NCBI GenBank assembly: GCA_942493265.1 | Contig: OW818688.1 | Location: 2,728,001 to 2,792,000 of the forward strand | Source of the DNA: UBA12481 sp942493265 | Lineage (GTDB): Bacteria; Bacteroidota; Bacteroidia; Bacteroidales; UBA12481 | Length of the DNA stretch: 64,000 nt | Direction of reading: 5' to 3' | Part shown: positions 57,842 through 64,000 of the stretch, piece by piece | Numbering within the stretch: the stretch's first letter is position 1 | Layout of the letters: each line of letters starts with the position of its first letter | The notes under the pieces: generated by a model | The model's database searches: none | Told to the model about the DNA's origin: nothing | What the model saw: the letters and a program-made list of their open reading frames with translations, nothing else | Program-made: the position numbers and the translations under genes

Positions 57842-58270
57842 TTAAAAATAAGATAATGGACCAATGAAGAAGCTTTCAATATGCACAAATGATTCATTGG
57901 TTTTTCTGATAACACCTGCAATCCTGACGCCGATCCTGATCTTAATCCGCCGGTTCTGGAGCAGCACCTCCACCTGCTCGATCTGAAGGTCAAGTCGGAT
58001 ATCCGTTAATCTGGGCTCATGAATTTTAATGGATTGGAGAATAGCCTTCTGGAGGTCCTCCTTGAATTTCTGAGAGTTGGTTATATTCTCAAAATCATGT
58101 TCCCAGATCTGGCAGCCGAACGACTCATCATTTTTGAATTCGCCGAAGTGGGTCACCAAAAGAAGGTGAATCCAGGCTTCGATGGATTCTTTCAGCGAAA
58201 TCCTGGGTTGCTCCTTCTTACTGATTATGTCACCCAGATTGAGTGGTAACGAATAGTAGATGTTGGACAT
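57842..58270 (-). CDS. tssE: T6SS baseplate protein TssE (gp25-like)
   Basis: This 142-residue protein is of the GPW/gp25 family. PLNLGDIISKKEQPRISLKESIEAWIHLLLVTHFGEFKNDESFGCQIWEHDFENI is the recognisable core; the E-x-R/K motif of gp25, which primes sheath assembly, probably lies in LTDIRLDLQIEQVEVLL. It is slightly shorter than proteobacterial TssE (about 150). Sheath polymerisation starts on the surface it provides. It lies 26 bases after tssO and 45 before tssF. Confidence 0.88.
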   Translation of the reverse strand: MSNIYYSLPLNLGDIISKKEQPRISLKESIEAWIHLLLVTHFGEFKNDESFGCQIWEHDFENITNSQKFKEDLQKAILQSIKIHEPRLTDIRLDLQIEQVEVLLQNRRIKIRIGVRIAGVIRKTNESFVHIESFFIGPLSYF

Positions 58271-58296
58271 ACAGGAATCTGAAGTTTAAACTGCCA

Positions 58297-58788
58297 TTAA
58301 TGTTCCAGTGAATCTGATGGTTTTTCCGTAGCCTTTTCAAGCTCCTTCTGAGTCTCTGCCAGGTCCTTCTGGGCCTTGGCCAGGTCAGCAGCACACTTGA
58401 GATTGGCATTGCGGGCTTTCTTTAGTTCAGTCAAAACATTGATTACTGTTCTGTACATACCCGTGCTGCTATTGTTCTCAGTCCCGATTGATTTATCCAT
58501 CTCGCTAAGGATAAGCCCGATATCAGCATTCAGCTTGTCGATGTCAACTTCAGGCCGGGTGTATTTATCCATCAGGCTCATCACGGTATCCATCCTGATG
58601 GTAAACTCTTTCTGGAAATTAAGCTGTCCCTGCAAACTGTTTAGCTGGTCGGAACTCACCTGCTGTTCCTTTTCCGGTAAACGGATCAGGAAATAGAACG
58701 GTATGAGAACGATCAGTATCCCTGCGATAAACAACGCGAGAAACTTCATGGTGCCTTGACTTCTTTCACTTTTATTTAATGGTTCCAT
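58297..58788 (-). CDS. tssO: T6SSiii transmembrane protein TssO
   Basis: This 163-residue protein has one membrane helix (about 15-35: MKFLALFIAGILIVLIPFYFLIRL) close to the N-terminus and a long, mostly helical periplasmic part with coiled-coil character ending in a heptad-like tail (DLAKAQKDLAETQKELEKATEK). TssO is found only in T6SSiii, where proteins of this group take the place of the canonical TssJLM membrane complex. The match in size, topology and order (between tssK and tssE) is good. It probably helps anchor the baseplate to the inner membrane and spans toward the outer membrane. Confidence 0.85.
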   Translation of the reverse strand: MEPLNKSERSQGTMKFLALFIAGILIVLIPFYFLIRLPEKEQQVSSDQLNSLQGQLNFQKEFTIRMDTVMSLMDKYTRPEVDIDKLNADIGLILSEMDKSIGTENNSSTGMYRTVINVLTELKKARNANLKCAADLAKAQKDLAETQKELEKATEKPSDSLEH

Positions 58789-58807
58789 TATCGAAGAATT
58801 TTATTGA

Positions 58808-59944
58808 TTAATCAGCTAAAAAGCTCTTTTTAACAGTTTGTTCTTTAACGAATATGCTGGTTTCTTTTTTCTTTCCAATATATTCCAATGAGCTTAATTT
58901 ACTGAATAGCGATGAGATCACTTCAGAAAATTGCATCATGGTTGCGAGTGTTTTGTACATATTGGAGTGTTGATAGTCAAAATTGACCGTCCGGAAAAGA
59001 ATGGTTTCAAAATCGCCCTGGTTGAGAGTACACCATTCGGTAAAATAGTTCAGCAATTCTTCTTTTGACTTGCCTGCATTTGCATCGAGGGTGTTTTTTA
59101 TGATCCTGGCAACCTGAGCGACCTGTTCGCACATCACAATTGGCGGCTGAACCGGAGTGTTCCAGCGGAAGCTCAGAATATTCGTGCTGAGGAAATACAG
59201 CAGGGGATCAGCAATGGATTCCAATGTGGTGGCTAGTGAATTGGTCTGCTCCTTGTCGCGGATCTTTTTGATTATGGTGACAATGTCCACTTCCAGCTGA
59301 CTGAGAAACTTATCGAATTCGGTGTGAAAGCTTACCAGTTTAGGATGACTTAAAACGCTGGAGCATGGTGGAATGTAGTCTTTCACCAGTTCCGTACCGG
59401 TTTCAGTGATATGAACTTTCCCAACCAGGAGAAAGTTGAGACCTGATTCCTTTTTACCAAGCTGTGATTCGGGAATCAGATGAACCTTATACTCCGGAAT
59501 AGTGAAGGGATGACGCGGTGGCTCCTCCGAGGGATCAAGCACTCCGACCGGTACCTGTTTGAAATGGTTTACCGAAAGGGAAACATAAAGGTCCTCCTGC
59601 TTTGCCGGGGTAACCTCGTAGGAAGTTTCAGGTAAGGGTATTGCATAGTCCTGTAATTCAATGGCTTCCGATATTATAATGCGTCCGCCGCCAGGGGTGA
59701 TCGCATTGCATTCAAAAACCTTGACCCGAAGGGTATGCTGGTTGTCGAGGTAGATAACAATTTTAACCGGAGATTCTTTATCTCCTGCGGAAGGTAATAA
59801 CCCGTAGTTGAACTGGTTAATACCTGTTTGCCTCATATCGCTTATTCGTTCGGATATAGAATTATCCTGGGTGATGAAATGATTCTTATTTATTTTCATT
59901 CCATCAACCCAGTTTACCTGGAGGTAATTCGTTTTTTCAGGCAT
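58808..59944 (-). CDS. tssK: T6SS baseplate-membrane adaptor TssK
   Basis: This 378-residue protein is shorter than the proteobacterial TssK (about 450), as usual in T6SSiii. The start YLQVNWVDGMKINKNHFITQDNSISERISDMRQTGI is the conserved N-terminal shell-like region. EVTPAKQEDLYVSLSVNHFKQVPVG follows, a helical middle, and a C-terminal head with QVAQVARIIKNTLDANAG. TssK, a relative of phage receptor-binding proteins, docks the baseplate onto the membrane complex. It lies 12 bases after tssN and 19 before tssO. Confidence 0.9.
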   Translation of the reverse strand: MPEKTNYLQVNWVDGMKINKNHFITQDNSISERISDMRQTGINQFNYGLLPSAGDKESPVKIVIYLDNQHTLRVKVFECNAITPGGGRIIISEAIELQDYAIPLPETSYEVTPAKQEDLYVSLSVNHFKQVPVGVLDPSEEPPRHPFTIPEYKVHLIPESQLGKKESGLNFLLVGKVHITETGTELVKDYIPPCSSVLSHPKLVSFHTEFDKFLSQLEVDIVTIIKKIRDKEQTNSLATTLESIADPLLYFLSTNILSFRWNTPVQPPIVMCEQVAQVARIIKNTLDANAGKSKEELLNYFTEWCTLNQGDFETILFRTVNFDYQHSNMYKTLATMMQFSEVISSLFSKLSSLEYIGKKKETSIFVKEQTVKKSFLAD

Positions 59945-59956
59945 GGTTGATCCGTT

Positions 59957-60802
59957 TTATTTATCAAAAATTCTGTTGCATACAATTATGCTGTTTTCTT
60001 TGATCTGGTTATGGAAAACAGTTTCATCAGGATCGAGGTACCGGGTTTTAACAAACAATTTCGGTTTGAAATGGAAAACCCAGGGGTAGGGATTCAGCTT
60101 TGAAGCCACCTCAATAGTACTTTCAGGATGACGGCTGTTGTAGTCATTGATAAAAAAGTAAAAAAGCTTGCCAAATTGGATGTCTTTCGGTGCTTTTGCC
60201 CTGAAGCTGGTATAATCTGCTTCATTGACTTTCTTCTGAAATTCAAAACTGACCACCATCGGCGAAGCCAGTTCTGCATCGGTAGGGTCGGGAATGGGTT
60301 TGTCGAGCGGATAGGTCCAGGTTTTAAAAAGCCGTTCTGGAATCATGGAATACCAGGCTAGTGCTTTTACGAACAGAAAGGGAACCAGAAACCAGGCAAG
60401 CGAACTCAGCATCAAGGTGCTGAAATTTTTCATGCCGGCGAGCATGAATGCCAACATCAGAAAAATTCCACCGGCAGCTGCCGTATTCAGCGTTAACAGA
60501 AATTCTCCGGCGAAGGAGGTCCTTGACGGCCATTGAAGGAATTTTTGAATTACAGAGATATGAAGAATGCCCAAACCAAGCATGAGTATCTGCAAAACAA
60601 TGAAAAAGATAAATGGCTTTTCTTTCATTCCAAGATATTGGGTCAATCCCATTATTCCGATGCACAAACCGGCAACCAGAATATAGAGCAGATTGGCCGT
60701 CTTATTTTTCCGTACGCTTTCTTCCTTTGCCAGGAGGGCCGAAAAGATAAGAATGGATGCAATTAACAGGCCGATAATAACTTCCAGGACTTCAGGTTTC
60801 AT
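59957..60802 (-). CDS. tssN: T6SSiii transmembrane protein TssN
   Basis: This 281-residue inner-membrane protein has five predicted helices (about 7-25, 38-56, 66-84, 100-125, 129-150), then a cytoplasmic C-terminal domain of about 130 residues (MVVSFEFQKKVNEADYTSFRAKAPKDIQFGKLFYFFINDYN). This topology matches TssN, specific to T6SSiii, and with TssO it is the only membrane-complex candidate in the window. The cytoplasmic domain is a likely contact for TssK. It is 14 bases downstream of tssG. Confidence 0.88.
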   Translation of the reverse strand: MKPEVLEVIIGLLIASILIFSALLAKEESVRKNKTANLLYILVAGLCIGIMGLTQYLGMKEKPFIFFIVLQILMLGLGILHISVIQKFLQWPSRTSFAGEFLLTLNTAAAGGIFLMLAFMLAGMKNFSTLMLSSLAWFLVPFLFVKALAWYSMIPERLFKTWTYPLDKPIPDPTDAELASPMVVSFEFQKKVNEADYTSFRAKAPKDIQFGKLFYFFINDYNSRHPESTIEVASKLNPYPWVFHFKPKLFVKTRYLDPDETVFHNQIKENSIIVCNRIFDK

Positions 60803-60816
60803 ATCTTAATAAGATT

Positions 60817-61776
60817 TTAATTATTTCGTTCGTGTAATACCGTATTATAACCAAGAAAGGATGCACCTGTTTCGCTGAGGACGAATTCCCGCCGCGCGGC
60901 ATATCCCTTGATAGTTTTTGAAGGAATCATTTCAAGGGGCACAAAATAGCTGAAAAAAACTTCCAGAAACCTTGTAATCATCCCATTATCAAGATAATCC
61001 TCAATCCGGGTATGCTCCAGCGGGCCGATAACGAATTCCATCACCGGAAATTGATCCTCTGATTGGTTTCCACATATCAGGTCTTGTCCGAGCGATGAGG
61101 AGCCCAGCAGCGAAGGGTTTTGGAGCTGGGTTGCCAGAAGCATATCAGAATCTGTTGGTTTGGTATGCAAATTTATTGTAACAGGCTCATTGAGTATAAC
61201 TTCCAGTGCTTTTGCCGTTAATTCACAATTACCCACAAATTTGTGCAGGTAATGAAGAAAGAGCATTAGTTTGGAAACCAATTCCTTTGGCAGGGAGCGG
61301 TCGAGGTTCCAGAATTCAGGAAAGATATCATTGAAAATATTTTCCGAAAATCGCTGGAGTATTTTTCTTTCAGATAATTCAAGTTGAACTTTCTGGAAAA
61401 ATATTTCGTTCTCAAAAGGAAGGAAAAATGCACGACTCGACTTCTCCTCCATTTTCTGGGTTTTCGAAGCCTTTGCCATTTCATGACCTGAATTCAGGCC
61501 TTCAGGCGGCGGTCCATGAAAAATGGCCTCGGGAAGGGAATCATAAATGCTTTCCCTGGTTATATGTACTCCTAATACTTCCTGCCCGTTGTTCAACCTT
61601 ACGATTTCGGCATGGGATACATCTTTTTTGAATCTTCTGCGGAACAGCCCATCCGGAATTACTATGCAGTCGGGCTGGTTCAGGCCGTTCTCAAGCAGGT
61701 CGGCAATAACTATTTCAGCCTTAATGTCGTAGGACAAATCATTTACCGATTCCTTAATGGTTGAAAGGTCCTTCAT
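60817..61776 (-). CDS. tssG: T6SS baseplate protein TssG
   Basis: This 319-residue protein is recognised as TssG by IKAEIVIADLLENG near the N-terminus, MLFLHYLHKFVGNCELTAKALEVILNEPVTINLH in the middle and EFVIGPLEHTRIEDYLDNGMITRFLEVFFSYFVPLEMIP, where proteobacterial TssG has its G-x-x conserved baseplate-wedge contacts. It forms wedges with TssF. It follows a secreted propeller-like protein after 22 bases and precedes tssN by 14. The order G-N-K-O-E-F is compact, without foreign genes inserted. Confidence 0.87.
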   Translation of the reverse strand: MKDLSTIKESVNDLSYDIKAEIVIADLLENGLNQPDCIVIPDGLFRRRFKKDVSHAEIVRLNNGQEVLGVHITRESIYDSLPEAIFHGPPPEGLNSGHEMAKASKTQKMEEKSSRAFFLPFENEIFFQKVQLELSERKILQRFSENIFNDIFPEFWNLDRSLPKELVSKLMLFLHYLHKFVGNCELTAKALEVILNEPVTINLHTKPTDSDMLLATQLQNPSLLGSSSLGQDLICGNQSEDQFPVMEFVIGPLEHTRIEDYLDNGMITRFLEVFFSYFVPLEMIPSKTIKGYAARREFVLSETGASFLGYNTVLHERNN

Positions 61777-61798
61777 GACGGCCGGCTATAATGAGAAT

Positions 61799-62527
61799 TT
61801 ATTTAACGGGCAATTTATATCCGTACCAGGTTGCGGGTTTACCCATATCAGATTTTGCCACGAATATCAATCCATAGGCAACCGAAAGGGAATGCCCGAT
61901 ATTTCCTGATTTTAAAACAAATGATTTTTTAAAGGCTCCGTTCTTATCATAAACATAAACGGTTTTAATATCGGAGTCCCAGGTGTAAATGTATTTTTTG
62001 TCAACCGCAACTGCTGTTGAACCCTTCATTCCCTTTGATCCGCATTTCAAACCGGAAAGCTTTTTCTCCAGCTTTCCGGATTTTATATTGTAGATCGAGA
62101 GGTTGCCATTATCCATCCCATAAAAATATTTGCCCTTTGGATCAATGGCAAGTGTTGTCTGCTCATTTTCATAAATCCCTGAGTGAATTAATTGAACTGT
62201 ACCATTTGCAATATCCACAATTTTAAAAATATCCTTGCCTTTTATATTGATATATAGACTTTTATCTTTTTTATTGTACATGATGCTTCTCATATCCTGA
62301 TTGATTGGATAGCTCGCAACAAATTCTCCGTCGAGTTTGAATTTGCTGATTTTTCCGTCCTTGGCCACACCACCGTTGACCGTATAATAGAATTCCCCGT
62401 CAGAGCAGATATGCATGCTGTACGTAACCGGGTTATCATTAATGGAAATAATCGGCTCGATACCCTGGGCGAATACTACGGCTCCGATAAAAATGAAGGT
62501 GGTAAGGATCAATAATTTCAGTTTCAT
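61799..62527 (-). CDS. Secreted beta-propeller-like protein leading the T6SS baseplate operon
   Basis: This 242-residue protein has a signal peptide (1-21, GAVVFAQG). The mature part is repeated four-strand blades of YncE or SMP-30-like type, for example ISKFKLDGEFVASYP, YINIKGKDIFKIVDI, YFYGMDNGNLSIYNIKSGKLEKKL and YIYTWDSDIKTVYVYDKNG. The start at 62527 was chosen because it begins the signal peptide; 14 codons of open frame upstream are unlikely to be translated. An exact -7 promoter element sits 31 bases before it, and tssG follows after 22 bases, so it is probably first in the baseplate operon. No known T6SS component matches. It may be a periplasmic or outer-membrane helper, or unrelated. 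Confidence 0.72.
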   Translation of the reverse strand: MKLKLLILTTFIFIGAVVFAQGIEPIISINDNPVTYSMHICSDGEFYYTVNGGVAKDGKISKFKLDGEFVASYPINQDMRSIMYNKKDKSLYINIKGKDIFKIVDIANGTVQLIHSGIYENEQTTLAIDPKGKYFYGMDNGNLSIYNIKSGKLEKKLSGLKCGSKGMKGSTAVAVDKKYIYTWDSDIKTVYVYDKNGAFKKSFVLKSGNIGHSLSVAYGLIFVAKSDMGKPATWYGYKLPVK

Positions 62528-62557
62528 GACTTTCAGGCTGTTTTCGATTACATACCT

Positions 62558-62565
62558 CAAATATA
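62558..62565 (-). promoter_or_regulatory. -7 promoter element TATATTTG for the minus-strand T6SS operon
   Basis: The minus-strand octamer TATATTTG matches TAnnTTTG exactly, 31 bases upstream of the ATG at 62527. As gaps inside the following genes are short (14-45 bases), this could drive everything down to tssF. Confidence 0.5.
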
Positions 62566-62639
62566 ACAAAACCGACAGGAATTTAGTTTAGTTTTTCAAA
62601 AAAAATCGCGGTCGCCACGCTGCTTTCCTTGTTGCAGGC

Positions 62640-63386
62640 TCAATCCTCTGAAGCCTTTGCCTTTGCCCGTGATTCCGAAGCCTCAGACTTTCGCTTCACC
62701 CGAAGGTTTATAAGTTCCACGGAAAAAGAGAAAAGTACTGCAACATAAACATATCCCTTGGGAATTTCTTTATGGAAAGCTTCCATCGACAGGGTAAATC
62801 CGATCAGGATCAGGAACGCCAGCGCCAGAATCTGAAGGGTTGGGTTATTGTTGATGAACTTGCTGATTGCACCGGCAAAGGAAATCATTACTATCATCGC
62901 GATAATGATGGCCATTATCATGATTAACAATTGTTTACTCAGACCGATTGCCGTAAGGATTGAGTCAAAACTAAATACAAGATCCAGAAGAATAATTTGA
63001 ATAATGACCGAAGCCGGGGTTACCTTTTTCTTCATGTGGAGCTCATGATGTTCGGCCAGGGTTTTCTGATGGATTTCGGTAACACTTTTCCAGATCAGAA
63101 AAATACCACCTGCCAGTAAAATTACATCCCTGATGGAGAAAGCATTTCCGGCAATCGTGAATAAAGGAGTGGTCAGCTTGATAATCCAGGTAATGGATAC
63201 CAGAAGTGCAATCCTGAAAACCAGGGCCAGCATCATTCCAATGGTCCTTACCCGGGGCTGTTGGCTCTTGGGCAGCCTGCCGGTGGAAATCGAGATGAAG
63301 ATTATATTATCTATTCCAAGTACTATTTCCAGAAAAGTTAGGGTCAGCAGGGCGATCCAGGCTTCGGCATGAAGGAATATTTCCAT
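62640..63386 (-). CDS. TerC-family integral membrane protein
   Basis: This 248-residue inner-membrane protein has seven predicted helices. The TerC signature acidic residues occur in LEIVLGIDNIIFISI (helix 1, G-I-D-N) and LLDLVFSFDSILTAIG (helix 4, S-F-D-S), the sites thought to bind metal in the TerC/Alx/MntP-like superfamily. Helix 3 is followed by a basic loop with several histidines (TEIHQKTLAEHHELHMKKK), a possible metal-sensing segment. It is expected to work in Mn(II) or tellurite-linked metal export. It is transcribed on its own from a promoter element at 63408. Confidence 0.93.
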   Translation of the reverse strand: MEIFLHAEAWIALLTLTFLEIVLGIDNIIFISISTGRLPKSQQPRVRTIGMMLALVFRIALLVSITWIIKLTTPLFTIAGNAFSIRDVILLAGGIFLIWKSVTEIHQKTLAEHHELHMKKKVTPASVIIQIILLDLVFSFDSILTAIGLSKQLLIMIMAIIIAMIVMISFAGAISKFINNNPTLQILALAFLILIGFTLSMEAFHKEIPKGYVYVAVLFSFSVELINLRVKRKSEASESRAKAKASED

Positions 63387-63407
63387 TTGGGATTGATTTT
63401 AAGGATT

Positions 63408-63415
63408 CAAAGATA
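63408..63415 (-). promoter_or_regulatory. -7 promoter element TATCTTTG for the TerC gene
   Basis: The minus-strand TATCTTTG is an exact TAnnTTTG match 22 bases upstream of the ATG at 63386. The short leader leaves no room for a yybP-ykoY manganese riboswitch. Confidence 0.5.
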
Positions 63416-63518
63416 ATCTAAGAACATTAAAAGCCATATTTAGTTACTTTGGATTGCCGAAATTTGAACGAAACAATATGAGGTCCCGCCAGATTGATTT
63501 TCTATTGAAATTCTGACG

Positions 63519-63526
63519 TACCTTTG
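63519..63526 (+). promoter_or_regulatory. -7 promoter element TACCTTTG for the glucoamylase-like gene
   Basis: TACCTTTG is an exact match with ATTG at 63493-63496 as a -33 candidate (22-base spacing). It predicts a leader of about 115 bases before the ATG at 63647; the leader contains no other gene. Confidence 0.5.
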
Positions 63527-63646
63527 TAGTAGTCATGTGAAACCTTGATTTTGCATGAAGTTGTGATGTGAAGCAGCTTTATTATGAAAGCATTGGCATC
63601 ATTCTTAAATTTGGAATAAATCATCGCCTGAATTTGACCTTTTACC

Positions 63647-64000
63647 ATGAAAATAGCATTTTCAGCCTACATGCTCCTGATTTCATCTTGCCTGCTCTTG
63701 TCGGTGGGAGGGTGCAGGAATTCAGTGGTAAAAGAGTCCGATGCGGAAAAAAAGGTTTTTACAGCGGATCTAAAAAGCCGGACTTTTCAATACTTCTGGG
63801 ATTGTATCGATCCCATTACTTTTCAAACTGATGACCGGTTTCCCACAAAACAATTTACGAGCATTGCTGCTACCGGATTTGGACTGGCTTCATATACAAT
63901 TGGTGTAAACAACGGATATGTTACCCGCACCGAAGGTTCCACCCGGGTATTGAATACCCTGGAATGGCTGTGGAAATCGGAACAGGGTGCCGATAGTGCC
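63647..64000 (+). CDS. Glucoamylase-like (PF10091) lipoprotein, 5' part, cut by window end
   Basis: The first 118 residues of a lipoprotein are present. The signal ends LLSVGGC (lipobox Cys about 23). The mature part begins FTADLKSRTFQYFWDCIDPITFQTDDRFPTKQFTSIAATGFGLASYTIGV, which is the diagnostic start of the glucoamylase-like family: an (alpha/alpha)6 barrel acting on beta- or alpha-glucans. The catalytic residues would lie beyond the window. The ATG at 63647 gives the complete lipoprotein signal. The long upstream spacer of about 260 bases from the TerC start includes an exact promoter element. Confidence 0.85.
   Translation, partial: MKIAFSAYMLLISSCLLLSVGGCRNSVVKESDAEKKVFTADLKSRTFQYFWDCIDPITFQTDDRFPTKQFTSIAATGFGLASYTIGVNNGYVTRTEGSTRVLNTLEWLWKSEQGADSA

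Noticed and set aside
48521..61776. Phage tail, R-type pyocin or extracellular contractile injection system
   Set aside because: ClpV, TssK, TssO, TssN, Hcp and PAAR in the T6SSiii order identify a T6SS; no phage tail-fibre, tape-measure or lysis gene is present.
63387..63646. Manganese (yybP-ykoY) riboswitch upstream of the TerC gene
   Set aside because: The likely promoter lies 22 bases before the start codon, leaving no room for a structured leader.
1..64000. tRNA, rRNA, transposase or integrase genes
   Set aside because: Nothing with cloverleaf-like or recombinase features was seen while reading; the gaps between genes are short and explained.

Overview
The window comes from a member of the phylum Bacteroidota, probably a free-living, polysaccharide- and protein-degrading Bacteroidales-like organism. 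Four things support this. Three secreted proteins end in type IX secretion (T9SS) C-terminal sorting domains. There is a subtype-iii type VI secretion system (T6SSiii), which is restricted to this phylum. Many genes are preceded by the Bacteroidetes -7 promoter element TAnnTTTG. Typical families are present (DUF5916, DUF1080, GH127, DUF3795, LytTR regulators with membrane domains). I saw no tRNA, rRNA, transposase, integrase or CRISPR array. No gene-free gap exceeds 300 bases.

Layout. 1-1071: end of an ABC-2 type exporter operon. 1134-10605: two large T9SS-exported surface proteins, a C10-like cysteine protease with leucine-rich repeats and a 1940-residue beta-helix/VWA protein. 10645-16242: a thioredoxin-like protein, a V4R sensor protein overlapping a soluble histidine kinase, an RlmI-type methyltransferase and a multi-PAS histidine kinase. 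16331-20125: two tandem M14 carboxypeptidases, followed by a strong bidirectional terminator and a small extremely acidic protein. 20617-37547: a carbohydrate and cell-envelope region with a DUF1080 lipoprotein, a GH38-like mannosidase, a Tat-exported PLP enzyme, a patatin, GH127, an RRM protein, a tandem class II aldolase, a porin-like protein, MntP, GH43, a LytTR regulator and a probable alpha/beta hydrolase. 37606-48224: DUF3795, an esterase, an SDR, a PfkB kinase plus mannitol-1-phosphate-dehydrogenase-like pair with a DUF5916 protein, a CotH-family protein, a metallophosphoesterase and a quinone reductase.

48521-62527: a T6SSiii locus in two convergent operons. The plus-strand operon encodes the ClpV recycling ATPase (TssH), the sheath (TssB, TssC), two tube-type proteins (a divergent Hcp-like protein and canonical TssD), the VgrG spike and a stand-alone PAAR tip. 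The minus-strand operon encodes a secreted beta-propeller-like protein of unknown role, then TssG, TssN, TssK, TssO, TssE and TssF, that is baseplate plus inner-membrane parts. The two operons end 8 bases apart. TssP, TssQ and TssR are not in the window. No effector or immunity gene is recognisable next to the spike genes. 62640-64000: a TerC membrane protein and the start of a glucoamylase-like lipoprotein cut by the window end.

Points worth a second look: a structured palindromic repeat present three times, once expanded in frame inside the GH127 gene; the extra Hcp paralogue and the propeller gene in the T6SS; the overlapping V4R/kinase pair; and a tandem aldolase whose second domain has lost its metal ligands.
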